DNA of 64,000 nt from Bacteroidota bacterium (GCA_023437305.1 JAEZGN010000004.1:307157-371156); one strand, 5' to 3'. Numbered from the stretch's first letter, positions 16,477-25,611 are shown. The notes: generated from the letters alone by a model not told the origin. Translations and numbers: made by a program.

Positions 16477-17805
16477 CTAAAACGAATATCTCAAACCTCC
16501 ACTCAAGCCAAAGACATGAGAGTTTTCTGAACGTATGCTAAACGGCTGATTATTGTCAAAGAAATAAGAATAGCGAGGTTCGAAATATATTCCCCAGTCA
16601 CTATAAAGTTTATATGTTACACCAACAGAAGCATTTAAAGACCATTGAAGCCCGTGAATACTCTGATGGGTAGAATAATTTAAAGAATTAGACTCTTCTC
16701 GTTGTATAACGCTCTGCGTATAATTCATTCGTAATCCCTTCTCTACCATTCCTCCGGCAGATATGTATATATTCCAATTCGGGTTATTCCAGAGATACAC
16801 AACAGCATTGAGTGGAATACCCAAATAATGCAATTCTTGTTTGGCAGTGTGATAAGATGTTCCACTCCTCCTAAATTTAGAAGACAAGTAAGTGTATACC
16901 AACCCGGTCTCGAAACCTACCCTCTCAGTCAGATCTTTACGAACAGTAACACCAAATGATAACGGAACGGAGTGACTAACATTTGTAAAGTCGTTGTAAT
17001 CCAAAAACTCCTTTCCATACGAATTATGCGCTCCATCAGAAAGCGCATCGCTCTCACTCGAAGGAAGGGAATTCATCATAGAATAATAACCATTCTTATC
17101 CGGTCCCCCTCCTCCAAATGAAGCGCTTCCTCCCGAAGAGAAAGAAGCGGCTAATAACCATTTGTCTTGTCTCTTCGATTTTTCAATCAGGATTCTAGTT
17201 GGTTCATTACTTTTCTTTACATCTTTATAAACACGAGAAGGAACAGAATCTTTCTTTACTTCAGGTAAATCGGATTCGTTATCAGGCTCCGCAACTCCGA
17301 GAGAATTGCCAATTTGAGCAAGCTGCACAGTATCTATCATCAACAGAGAATTTTCAACAGATTTCGTTGTGCCGGACGAACTGTCATCTATCGATACTGC
17401 TTCACTTACTTGTTGCGAAATCAACCGGACGCTTCCTGAAGATTTCTTAGTTATTCTTATTTTATTTTCTTCTTTTACGACATTATCCTTGCCATGTACG
17501 GCATTATTATCTTTTTCTACAAATGTTGTTATTTTAGCAGGTGTTGCGCCAGTGCCCATTTGAGTAATAAAGTCTTGTTCTTTTAATGGTAACATCAACA
17601 AGACTAGCAAAACGACGGCAACAGCAGCCCCGGCAATAGTCCACCACATCGTACGCCTGTTGCTCACAGGTTTGATGCGCTGCTCTATTGCATTCCAGCT
17701 ATCTTCATCGACAGGCATACGGTGGTCTTCGAGCCGCTGCTTTATCAATTTACTGAAATCGTCAAGTTGGTCTTTATATTTTTTTTCGTTCTGCTGCATT
17801 TTCAT
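16477..17805 (-). CDS. Inner-membrane-anchored protein with C-terminal outer-membrane beta-barrel, probable anti-sigma
   Basis: A 442-residue protein with unusual topology. Residues 1-52 are charged and cytoplasmic-like (LIKQRLEDHRMPVDEDSWNA), 53-73 form a clear transmembrane helix, and 74-214 are a Ser/Lys/Asp-rich linker. Residues 215-442 resemble a small outer-membrane beta-barrel (OMP_b-brl type), ending in GLRYSF with the terminal aromatic typical of barrel assembly signals. The gene overlaps the upstream ECF sigma gene by 32 bases (26 if the ATG at 17799 is used), so the N-terminus may hold the sigma factor. The combination would span the whole envelope. The anti-sigma role is inferred from gene order, not from a recognised domain. 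Confidence 0.75.
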   Translation of the reverse strand: MKMQQNEKKYKDQLDDFSKLIKQRLEDHRMPVDEDSWNAIEQRIKPVSNRRTMWWTIAGAAVAVVLLVLLMLPLKEQDFITQMGTGATPAKITTFVEKDNNAVHGKDNVVKEENKIRITKKSSGSVRLISQQVSEAVSIDDSSSGTTKSVENSLLMIDTVQLAQIGNSLGVAEPDNESDLPEVKKDSVPSRVYKDVKKSNEPTRILIEKSKRQDKWLLAASFSSGGSASFGGGGPDKNGYYSMMNSLPSSESDALSDGAHNSYGKEFLDYNDFTNVSHSVPLSFGVTVRKDLTERVGFETGLVYTYLSSKFRRSGTSYHTAKQELHYLGIPLNAVVYLWNNPNWNIYISAGGMVEKGLRMNYTQSVIQREESNSLNYSTHQSIHGLQWSLNASVGVTYKLYSDWGIYFEPRYSYFFDNNQPFSIRSENSHVFGLSGGLRYSF

Positions 17806-18337
17806 GCATAATTAAAGATTCCACATTTTTTTGTAAAATTTTCCTGGCTCTTATAAATTGAGACCGGGATGTACTTTCGTTTATACCAAGCATATCTGCT
17901 ATCTCGCTATGCGAATATCCTTCGATCACAAACAGGTTGAAAACAGTTCGATACCCGTTAGGCAATTTAGCCACACAAGCCAATATCTCATTCACTGAGA
18001 GTTGTTCCAATGCCGAAACATCACCGCTTTCCATTGCTTCGTCATACTCATTTATATCTGAGGTCACACGAAGTATATCGTTGCGGCGCAAATGCTCAAG
18101 AGCAGTTGTTACAAAAACCCGACGCATCCAACCATTAAAAGAACCCGTTCCGGAATAGGTATGTATTTTGGTAAATACCTTTACAAACCCATCCTGCATT
18201 AAATCTTTGGCTGTCTCCCTATCATTAACATACCGCATGCAAACAGACATCATGGCAGGAGCATGTAACTCATAAAGTTCTTTACGAGCCCATGACTCAC
18301 CACGTTTACATCCGGTGATTAATTGCAGTTCGTCCAT
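17774..18337 (-). CDS. ECF-type RNA polymerase sigma factor
   Basis: A 187-residue ECF sigma factor with only regions 2 and 4. Region 2 covers about 20-85 (MRYVNDRETAKDLMQDGFVKVF, then GSFNGWMRRVFVTTALEHLRR). Region 4 covers about 112-170 (LPNGYRTVFNLFVIEGYSHSEIADMLGINESTSRSQFIRAR). It directs RNA polymerase to a small regulon. Its 3' end overlaps the start of the inner-membrane/beta-barrel gene, so translational coupling is likely, and that protein is the best candidate for its partner. The upstream region (18338-18427) shows no clear TAnnTTTG box. Confidence 0.93.
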   Translation of the reverse strand: MDELQLITGCKRGESWARKELYELHAPAMMSVCMRYVNDRETAKDLMQDGFVKVFTKIHTYSGTGSFNGWMRRVFVTTALEHLRRNDILRVTSDINEYDEAMESGDVSALEQLSVNEILACVAKLPNGYRTVFNLFVIEGYSHSEIADMLGINESTSRSQFIRARKILQKNVESLIMHENAAERKKI

Positions 18338-18427
18338 TAGCTTTTCTCTCTATTAGTATGATGCAGGTTAAATTCAAAAAGTTGCATCGACTATAAAAAT
18401 AAACTTTTTTATTTATCTATTTAACAA

Positions 18428-18459
18428 AAAAGCCTCACCATATAAAGAGTGAAGCTTTT
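18428..18459 (-). terminator. Terminator of the coiled-coil lipoprotein gene
   Basis: An 11-bp stem with one mismatch (18428-18438 with 18449-18459); the A-run on its left gives a T-run on the minus strand. Confidence 0.7.
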
Positions 18460-18480
18460 ACAAACGCGTATATTATTAAT

Positions 18481-19035
18481 TTATTTTTCTGCACTCATAT
18501 CCGGATTATCTGTTACACCATAGCATGTTTTGCCATCTACCGACAGTACAAAATTTTTCAGCAAATCTGTTTTTTCTTTAGCCTCATTGGTTACCGTATA
18601 CTTGCATTCTACAACAACAGCCAAAACCTGATCAGTCTTTTGTCCTTCATACAACCGAGTAGGTTCGGGTTTTACAGCTTTCAGTGAGTCAATCGTTTGT
18701 TGTGTCTTTGTCAATTGCACAGTATATGCATCAGTTACAACTTTCGACGATGTACCTATTCTCACAAGATCTTGCTGATAGCTCGCCAATTCTTTCTCAG
18801 CTTGTTCGATCCGTGCTCTCAGTTCTTTTTCAGCTTTCATGTTAAGGAAGTTGATACTGTCGCCTACCGTTACTTTCTTCAGCTCCTTCACTTCATTCAT
18901 CTTAACTTCTATTTTCGAAGTTTGTCCTTCAGTAGACTCGATATAGCTTGATATGGCTCCATCGTATTTACCTGAGCACGATACCAGAAAGAAACTTACG
19001 GCCAAAGCCAAGAACAGGAAATAATATTTTTTCAT
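18481..19035 (-). CDS. Coiled-coil lipoprotein of unknown function
   Basis: A 184-residue protein with a lipoprotein signal (MKKYYFLFLALAVSFFLVSC). After the Cys comes SGKYDG, with no acidic surface-export stretch, so it probably faces the periplasm. Residues about 35-120 are rich in Glu, Lys, Leu and Gln with heptad-like spacing, suggesting a long helix or coiled coil. The C-terminal part (about 125-184) looks beta-stranded (VLAVVVECKYTV). I do not recognise the family. It forms its own unit with a terminator, upstream of the sigma/barrel operon on the same strand. Confidence 0.72.
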   Translation of the reverse strand: MKKYYFLFLALAVSFFLVSCSGKYDGAISSYIESTEGQTSKIEVKMNEVKELKKVTVGDSINFLNMKAEKELRARIEQAEKELASYQQDLVRIGTSSKVVTDAYTVQLTKTQQTIDSLKAVKPEPTRLYEGQKTDQVLAVVVECKYTVTNEAKEKTDLLKNFVLSVDGKTCYGVTDNPDMSAEK

Positions 19036-19263
19036 AATAGTTTATTTATTGTTTTATTTTTGAGTCTTAGTTTGTTTAGCAAATGTAGAAAAAAATAAGA
19101 ACACATACCCGCATATTATTTAAAGAAATTAGTGATATACTTTGTTGGCATGACAAAGCGATTATTCATAAACTTGAAAAAAGAAAACCTTCTATTTTAA
19201 GAAGTTTTTGAATTTAGCAACTAAAAACCAAGCAATAAAAAATAATACTTTCATCGTTTTAAC

Positions 19264-19271
19264 TATCTTTG
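19264..19271 (+). promoter_or_regulatory. Candidate -7 element for the DUF2723 gene
   Basis: TATCTTTG, a full TAnnTTTG match followed by CA, 62 bases before the ATG. The -33 box is not evident. Confidence 0.55.
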
Positions 19272-19333
19272 CACCCAAATGTATAAAAAACAACTGTTTA
19301 ATCAAGCAGCATATCATTCAATAACTGTTCATT

Positions 19334-22300
19334 ATGAAGAAATATAACCTGATAAACAATATTTTTGGTTGGTTTAGTTTTGCCGTAGCCGCTATTGTTT
19401 ACCTGATGACAATTGAACCTACAGCCAGTTTTTGGGATTGTGGCGAGTTTATTACTTCAGCCTATAAACTGGAAGTGGGACATCCACCCGGTGCACCATT
19501 CTTTATGCTCACAGGGAAATTCTTTTCGTTATTTGCTTCCGATCCCAGCCAAGTTGCTGCAATGATAAATAGTATGTCTGCGCTATTAAGTGCTCTCACC
19601 ATCCTATTTTTGTTTTGGACTATTACACATCTTGCTAAAAAGCTCATATATACCGATACCGACAAAGAAATGACTATGGGGCAACTTATAGCCATCATCG
19701 GAAGCGGATTGGTTGGAGCTCTTACTTATACATTTACCGACACATTTTGGTTTTCGGCTGTCGAGGGTGAAGTGTATGCATACTCGTCTATGTTTACCGC
19801 CCTTGTATTCTGGTTAATCCTGAAATGGGAAAACCGAGCCGATCAGCCGGGAGCAGACAAGTGGCTTGTGATTATAGCTTATGCGATGGGATTATCTATT
19901 GGTGTCCACTTGCTCAACTTGCTTTGTATACCTGCCATTGTTTTGGTATATTACTTCAAAAAAGCTAAACACGCCGATGTAAAAGGCATATTGCTTGCGT
20001 TGGCTGGCTCACTGCTACTTATTGTAATTCTTATGTATGGTATTATCCCGGGATTTACAAAAGTAGGAGCATGGTTCGAAATGCTGTTTGTCAATAGCTT
20101 CGGATTCTCATATAATACAGGTGCATTATCATATATTCTACTGACAGTAATTTCTATTGTTTGGGCAATATACGAAACTCTCTCATCGAAGGGAAGCATC
20201 AAAAGAGCCAAGATCGCTACATTTATTGCTTTAGCTCTAAGCGGCGTTGTATTTATTGGTTCAAGTGTAGTACTGTGGATCGTTTTGATTGCTGCACTCG
20301 CCGGTTTCTTATTCTTTTATAAAGGAATCAACGCTCGTTTTTTGAATACAACCGTTCTGTGTCTACTTGTTATACTGGTAGGTTATTCATCGTTTGCATT
20401 AATCCCTATCCGTTCGATAGCGAATACTCCGATGGATCAGAACTCTCCCGAAAACGTATTTACGCTGGCAAGTTACCTCAACCGCGAACAGTATGGCGAC
20501 AGACCGCTATTCTATGGCAGGACGTATGCTTCTACCGAGAAAAAAGACCCTTCTACCGGCAGAATGGCAGCACCTGAAAGCGAAAAGAAAACATATGATA
20601 AGGTGGTAAAAAAATCACCTGACCAAAAAGACGAATATGTAGTAACAGGTACGATCCCAACATACGCTACAACCAACAATATGCTGTTGCCTCGTATGTA
20701 TTCGACCGAAGACAGACATGTTCTGGGTTATCAGATCTGGGCGAACATTAAAGACCCATCTGTGCCTCCGACAATGTTTGAGAACATGAAATTCTTCTTT
20801 AGCTACCAGCTAGACTTTATGTACTTCCGCTACTTTATGTGGAATTTCTCAGGCCGCCAGAATGATATCCAGTCGGTAGGAAATATAAGCAACGGTAACT
20901 GGATTACAGGTATCAGCTTTATTGACGAATTGCTAGGACGTGGACCACAGGGGAATCTTCCTCCGGATATTACAGAGAACAAAGGGCATAATAAATATTA
21001 CATGTTGCCACTCATACTGGGTATTCTCGGTATTGTTTTCCAATTGACCAAAGGACGTAAAGGAGAGCAACAGTTCCTTGTAACGTTTATGCTATTCTTT
21101 ATGACAGGTATCGCTATTATCATATACCTAAACCAGCAACCATTCGAACCACGTGAGCGTGACTATGCTTATGCCGGATCGTTCTATGCCTTCTGTATAT
21201 GGATAGGGTTTGGTGTTGCCTTTATATGGAAAACATTAAGCAAATGGGTACCAAGCACAGTAGCAGCCGGAATCTCCACAGCTTTATCTCTGTTTATACC
21301 GATACAAATGGCAGGGCAAAACTGGGACGATCACGATCGCTCTGACAGATATACAATGCGTGACTTTGGGATGAACTACCTCAGAGGATGCGAGCCGAAT
21401 AGTATCTTATTCTCGATGGGAGACAACGATACATTCCCATTGTGGTATGCTCAGGAAGTAGAAGGTTTCCGCACCGATGTGCGTGTATGTAACCTCAGCT
21501 ATCTGCAAACAGACTGGTATGTAGACCAAATGCGCCGTCAGGCATACGATTCGTCGCCACTGCCTATCAATTGGGAATCAGACCGCTATCAAGGGTCTAA
21601 AGGACAATCGGCTTACGTTCTTTCTCGAAAAGATATCGAAAGCATTATTACCCGTGAACTCAAAAACTCACAAGACGGAGCATGGCTGGGAAGAATCAAC
21701 TTCAACGACTATTATGATACATCAGCATATAAAGATACCATGCAAGTGAGCGAGGTATTGGATATACTGAAAACAAAAGACAACTACGCCCCTCGCAATC
21801 CATTCGGCATCGACAAAGGCGTTGTAATACCAAGTAGTGTATTGAAAATGTCTGTGAATGAATCGAAAGTAGACTGGAAGAAAATGGGTGCAAGCCCTCA
21901 ATCTCAGTTTATATTCAACCTTGGAGACAACAAGGGCGGTATCTACAGACAGGAAATGATGATATTAGAAATGTTGAACAATATCAACAATGACGACTGG
22001 GAACGTGGCATCTATTATGCGATGACTATCGGCGAGCCACCTTTGAAACTTGAGAAACAATCGATCAAGGAAGGTATTATATGCCGTATCATTCCGGGTG
22101 TGGCAGACAGTACAGGAGTAAATACCGATGTGATGTTCGACAATATGGTCAACAAGTACAAATGGGGAGGTATCGAAAATCCGAAAGTATATCTGGATGA
22201 AAACAACCTGAGAATGTGCCGTACGTTCCGTGTATTGTTTGGCGAACTCATCTCCGCCTTGTTAGAAAAAGGCGACAATGAGAAAGCACTTCAAGCACTT

Positions 22301-22801
22301 GATGCATGTATAACAAAAATACCGGGCAACACAGTTCCGCGCGGTGGAGAATCTGTTATGTTTGCTGAAGCATATTACCAACTCGGACATGCCGACAAGG
22401 CTCAAAAGATAATAGATGAAATCATGTACAGATCAAATGGCTCTTTGGAATGGTACGCCAGTATGAAACAAGCTGATATGGTTACATGCAGTTCTGATAT
22501 ACGGGATTATATAAATACCGAAATTCAGATTTTAGATATCTATCAACGCTACGACAGAGCTAAATATAAAGTGCTCCTCAACAAATTGATGAGTCTGTCT
22601 GAGCTATACCTTAGCAATGGTGTAAGTTTCAGTGAAAGCAGACACCCTCTCGATTATCTTATGCGGGTAACAATGAGAGGTTTCTACCTGTCGGGTGAAG
22701 ATACTATAGCCGAAAAAGAAGAACATGCAATGGCCGAACACATCGCCGGCCTGATGCAGAAATATAATCCTCGTCTTTTGCAAAAATACAGATCTAACTA
22801 G
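19334..22801 (+). CDS. DUF2723 membrane protein, protein O-mannosyltransferase-like
   Basis: This large 1155-residue protein has an N-terminal DUF2723 glycosyltransferase region of the GT-C type. The first membrane helix is followed by the acidic loop ASFWDCGEFITSAYKLEVGHPPGAP (split here: the Asp-Cys-Gly-Glu core is near residue 35), as expected for a catalytic GT-C loop. Roughly ten further helices extend to about residue 660. The soluble C-terminal half (about 680-1155) contains GDNDTFPLWYAQEVEGFR near 695 and a helical TPR-like end. Related proteins are widespread in Bacteroidetes and may feed the general O-glycosylation system of exported proteins; that role is inference. A strong terminator follows. 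Confidence 0.88.
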   Translation: MKKYNLINNIFGWFSFAVAAIVYLMTIEPTASFWDCGEFITSAYKLEVGHPPGAPFFMLTGKFFSLFASDPSQVAAMINSMSALLSALTILFLFWTITHLAKKLIYTDTDKEMTMGQLIAIIGSGLVGALTYTFTDTFWFSAVEGEVYAYSSMFTALVFWLILKWENRADQPGADKWLVIIAYAMGLSIGVHLLNLLCIPAIVLVYYFKKAKHADVKGILLALAGSLLLIVILMYGIIPGFTKVGAWFEMLFVNSFGFSYNTGALSYILLTVISIVWAIYETLSSKGSIKRAKIATFIALALSGVVFIGSSVVLWIVLIAALAGFLFFYKGINARFLNTTVLCLLVILVGYSSFALIPIRSIANTPMDQNSPENVFTLASYLNREQYGDRPLFYGRTYASTEKKDPSTGRMAAPESEKKTYDKVVKKSPDQKDEYVVTGTIPTYATTNNMLLPRMYSTEDRHVLGYQIWANIKDPSVPPTMFENMKFFFSYQLDFMYFRYFMWNFSGRQNDIQSVGNISNGNWITGISFIDELLGRGPQGNLPPDITENKGHNKYYMLPLILGILGIVFQLTKGRKGEQQFLVTFMLFFMTGIAIIIYLNQQPFEPRERDYAYAGSFYAFCIWIGFGVAFIWKTLSKWVPSTVAAGISTALSLFIPIQMAGQNWDDHDRSDRYTMRDFGMNYLRGCEPNSILFSMGDNDTFPLWYAQEVEGFRTDVRVCNLSYLQTDWYVDQMRRQAYDSSPLPINWESDRYQGSKGQSAYVLSRKDIESIITRELKNSQDGAWLGRINFNDYYDTSAYKDTMQVSEVLDILKTKDNYAPRNPFGIDKGVVIPSSVLKMSVNESKVDWKKMGASPQSQFIFNLGDNKGGIYRQEMMILEMLNNINNDDWERGIYYAMTIGEPPLKLEKQSIKEGIICRIIPGVADSTGVNTDVMFDNMVNKYKWGGIENPKVYLDENNLRMCRTFRVLFGELISALLEKGDNEKALQALDACITKIPGNTVPRGGESVMFAEAYYQLGHADKAQKIIDEIMYRSNGSLEWYASMKQADMVTCSSDIRDYINTEIQILDIYQRYDRAKYKVLLNKLMSLSELYLSNGVSFSESRHPLDYLMRVTMRGFYLSGEDTIAEKEEHAMAEHIAGLMQKYNPRLLQKYRSN

Positions 22802-22805
22802 AATA

Positions 22806-22855
22806 AATAAACAAACAGATAATCGTGAATACTTACGATTATCTGTTTGTTTATT
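22806..22855 (+). terminator. 21-bp hairpin terminator abutting the deacetylase start
   Basis: A perfect 21-bp stem (22806-22826 with 22835-22855) with an 8-base loop begins 5 bases after the DUF2723 stop and ends 9 bases before the next ATG at 22865. No separate promoter fits between, so the hairpin may also regulate the downstream gene. Confidence 0.8.
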
Positions 22856-22864
22856 ATATCGATT

Positions 22865-23476
22865 ATGCTAATAGAACAACCCCCTAAGATATACCGGATG
22901 CTATTTCCGGGAGCATTGTGGCGTAAACCTGTAGAAGGACAAAAAACAGTCTATCTCACATTCGATGATGGACCTATACCCGACATTACCCCGTGGGTAT
23001 TAGATCTTTTGGACAAATATGGCATCAAAGCGACATTTTTCTGTGTAGGAGACAATGTTCGCAAACATCCCGATATCTATAAAATGGTATTGGAAAGAGG
23101 ACATCGTGTAGGCAATCATACTTTCAACCATGTGCAAGGTATACGCAAATTCTCGAAAAGATACCTTGAAAATACCCGCCTGGCTTCGGAATATATCGAC
23201 TCGGAACTATTCCGTCCGCCACATGGTCACATGCGAGTATCTCAGTTCTTTACCCTGAGACGCTATTATAAAATTGTGATGTGGGATGTGGTTACCCGAG
23301 ATTACAGTAAACTGATGACTCCTGAAAAGGTATTCGAAAACGTAAAAAGATATACCCGTGATGGTTCTGTGATCGTTTTTCACGATTCGCTAAAAGCAGA
23401 AAAAAACATGAAATATGCTCTACCTCAAAGCATAGAATGGCTAAAAGAACAAGGGTACACGTTTAAACTTCTGTAA
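22865..23476 (+). CDS. Polysaccharide deacetylase, NodB family (CE4)
   Basis: A 203-residue enzyme that removes acetyl groups from N-acetylated sugars such as peptidoglycan or surface glycan. Motif 1, TFDDGP, is at 32-37; motif 2, HTFNH, has the metal ligands H85 and H89; motif 3, FRPPHG, lies near 118; WDVVTRDY and VIVFHDS supply the later motifs. I choose the ATG at 22865: a TTG at 22847 would place the start inside the terminator stem. No signal peptide or membrane helix is seen, so it may be cytoplasmic or exported by another route. Its expression depends on reading through the hairpin or on an unseen promoter. Confidence 0.92.
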   Translation: MLIEQPPKIYRMLFPGALWRKPVEGQKTVYLTFDDGPIPDITPWVLDLLDKYGIKATFFCVGDNVRKHPDIYKMVLERGHRVGNHTFNHVQGIRKFSKRYLENTRLASEYIDSELFRPPHGHMRVSQFFTLRRYYKIVMWDVVTRDYSKLMTPEKVFENVKRYTRDGSVIVFHDSLKAEKNMKYALPQSIEWLKEQGYTFKLL

Positions 23477-23667
23477 AAAAACATTCTACTGTTTATAGCA
23501 TACTCCCAACTATCAATCAGAGCCGACGAATCAACAACAGGCTATATTATCCCGTATTGTTAATAGATGAGAGTTTTATTAATATTTTTTAATTATAGCA
23601 TGCTGCAACTTTTCTGACATCTAACTCATCATATATATAGAATCAAATAATTAATGATGTTAGAACT

Positions 23668-24405
23668 ATGAAAGCGTTGAAACTTTTTTTAATGACTATT
23701 GGGATCATCGGCATGACTATCTTTTTTCAGTCGTGTTTGGATGATGATGATGACTCAAGTTGGAGGTATCCAAATGCACTGGTAACAGTAAAGCCGACTG
23801 ACGGAAATTCTTTTTTCCTACAGCTGGACGAAAAGACAACATTACTGCCTACCAATATGACAACTTCGCCTTACGGCAACAGAGAAGTCAGGGCACTTGT
23901 CAACTACGACGAAGTAGACAAACCTAGCCAAGGATATACGAAGGCCATACATATAAACTGGATAGACAGCATCCTTACAAAACAAACCGTTCCCAACTTA
24001 GGAGCTGAAAACGATGCAAAATACGGAACAGATCCTATCGAAATAGTGAACGACTGGGTAACTATTGCCGAAGACGGTTATCTTACTCTCAGATTCAGGA
24101 CTTTGTTTGGTGATGCAAGTAAGACTCATTACGTAAATCTGTTAGTAAACACAAATCCTTCAAACCCTTATGAACTGGAATTCAGACATAATGCAAGTGG
24201 AGATACCTATGGACGTGAAGCTGATGGGCTAGTAGCATTTAATATCAACAACTTACCGGATACGGAAGGTAAAACAGTGAAGTTAAAATTGAAATGGAAA
24301 TCATTCAGCGGCAACAAGTCTACCGAGTTTGATTTCACTACACGTAAATCAACTCCTCAGAGCTTGGCAATTACAGCTCAAAGAAGTGTTTCGAACATAA
24401 AATAA
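23668..24405 (+). CDS. NigD-like surface lipoprotein
   Basis: A 245-residue lipoprotein related to NigD, a family found near Bacteroidetes bacteriocin genes but widespread and mostly uncharacterised. The signal ends in QSC, and the mature N-terminus LDDDDDSS is a strong match to the acidic surface-export signal of Bacteroidetes lipoproteins. The body shows two beta-rich domains: an OB-like part at about 38-120 and a C-terminal part at about 130-235. No bacteriocin-like gene is nearby, so the name should not be read as a function. A clean terminator follows. Confidence 0.82.
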   Translation: MKALKLFLMTIGIIGMTIFFQSCLDDDDDSSWRYPNALVTVKPTDGNSFFLQLDEKTTLLPTNMTTSPYGNREVRALVNYDEVDKPSQGYTKAIHINWIDSILTKQTVPNLGAENDAKYGTDPIEIVNDWVTIAEDGYLTLRFRTLFGDASKTHYVNLLVNTNPSNPYELEFRHNASGDTYGREADGLVAFNINNLPDTEGKTVKLKLKWKSFSGNKSTEFDFTTRKSTPQSLAITAQRSVSNIK

Positions 24406-24449
24406 CTTCTTGTTATAAACAAAACTCTAAAAAGCGGGTTCATCATCAT

Positions 24450-24476
24450 AAACGGTCGGAAAAAATCCGACCGTTT
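24450..24476 (+). terminator. Terminator of the NigD-like gene
   Basis: A perfect 11-bp stem (24450-24460 with 24466-24476), loop AAAAA, then a T-run. Confidence 0.9.
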
Positions 24477-24527
24477 TTTATTTATCACTTACCTTTCTTT
24501 TATCCACAAATTGTTCTGGCAACTGTA

Positions 24528-24678
24528 GGGGCGATCCCTTGTGGTCGCCCGAAGACTAACGGTCAGGGACAAGCCGCTGCCACAGCCTATCGTATATTCT
24601 CTTTGTCATGCTGAGGCAACGAAGCATCTCGACTCTCTAAAAGATAAGAGATCCTTCACTATCGTTCAGGATGACAAC
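24528..24678. repeat. Palindromic intergenic repeat element (REP-like)
   Basis: The 355-base gap between the NigD-like gene and the HTH gene is mostly this element. It starts with a GGGCGA/TCGCCC hairpin (24529-24550). Then comes an imperfect inverted repeat: 24603-24631 (TTGTCATGCTGAGG...GAAGCATCT) against the reverse complement of 24650-24678 (TTGTCATCCTGAACG...GAAGGATCT). The pattern resembles dispersed noncoding repeats I know from many Bacteroidetes genomes. An open frame across it (24541-24723) starts with GTG and follows the repeat, so I do not call a gene. Confidence 0.65.
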
Positions 24679-24760
24679 AAAGACGACAATAAGCCTTTTG
24701 ATCCATATTTATCACTTTTCTAAATAATTATCTATTATAAACAACATTATTATAACAGAT

Positions 24761-25477
24761 ATGGCAAAGTATACCGAAAGACTGGCAGAAAAGATTGTCT
24801 CGCTGATAGAAGAAGACACATATTCTATCACAGAGATTTGCAAACACCTGAAAATAACCCGTAAATCATTCTATGAATGGCGAGATAAGAAGCCCCAATT
24901 TAGAAAAGCAATAGAAGCGGCAATGGAAAGCAGAGATGAGACGCTGGCAATCACTGCCCGCCGATCGTTAAAGAAAAAGTTGGAAGGTTATACTCTCACC
25001 GAGATACGAACGACCTATGTTCCTGACAAAGAGAATCCCGACAAACTAGTACTGAAAACCCGGGTAGTCAGACAAAAAGAATATGCCCCCGATACACACG
25101 CTATCAGGCTGGTGTTGTCGCACAACGAAACAAAGGAAGAAGAGAACAAAGAGCAAAGTCAACCCCTAACGATAATCGTACAAGACCCTAAAACGAGAGA
25201 TAGTTTGAATGAGCTGCGTGAGAAACTAATGAATAATAATGTACCAGTCGAAAAGAAAATAGAAAAGGAAGAGTTTATTTCTGAACCGACCGAACTGGTC
25301 TCTGATTCTGGTAACTTGCAGGATGTACAGATTGAAGAGGAGGACGAAACAATAACTCAAGAGAAAAAAGAATCGGAATATGTCTTTATCAGAGATTATT
25401 GTCTCCCTCCACCCCATTTGTACCGAAAAGTGAAAAGGAGTGAAGTGAAAGAAGGTGACATAATAAGACCATACTGA
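24761..25477 (+). CDS. Orphan HTH protein resembling terminase small subunit / phBC6A51 family
   Basis: A 238-residue protein with an N-terminal helix-turn-helix at about 16-50 (TYSITEICKHLKITRKSFYEWR), the layout of phBC6A51-like or small-terminase DNA-binding domains. A basic helical segment follows (ITARRSLKKKLEG near 67). The C-terminal half, about 125-205, is very acidic and Glu-rich, and the end reads DYCLPPPHLYRKVKRSEVKEGDIIRPY. No other phage gene is present within the window, so this may be a domesticated phage relic or a stand-alone regulator. It lies between a repeat element and recF. Confidence 0.65.
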   Translation: MAKYTERLAEKIVSLIEEDTYSITEICKHLKITRKSFYEWRDKKPQFRKAIEAAMESRDETLAITARRSLKKKLEGYTLTEIRTTYVPDKENPDKLVLKTRVVRQKEYAPDTHAIRLVLSHNETKEEENKEQSQPLTIIVQDPKTRDSLNELREKLMNNNVPVEKKIEKEEFISEPTELVSDSGNLQDVQIEEEDETITQEKKESEYVFIRDYCLPPPHLYRKVKRSEVKEGDIIRPY

Positions 25478-25611
25478 AAAGTGTCACTTTTGTCACCTTT
25501 TTCAGAGTAAACAAATAAGAACAAACACGTTACACTGATACCGTTTTATTACCTTTGATGTTTAGATGTAACTATTGGATTAAAAACTTTAGTAACCCTC
25601 ACAAAAAATCG

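Noticed and set aside
23668..24405. Bacteriocin locus suggested by the NigD-like name
   Set aside because: No bacteriocin precursor, maturation or ABC export gene is nearby.
24541..24723. 60-codon frame with a GTG start
   Set aside because: It lies on the palindromic repeat and has no protein-like features.
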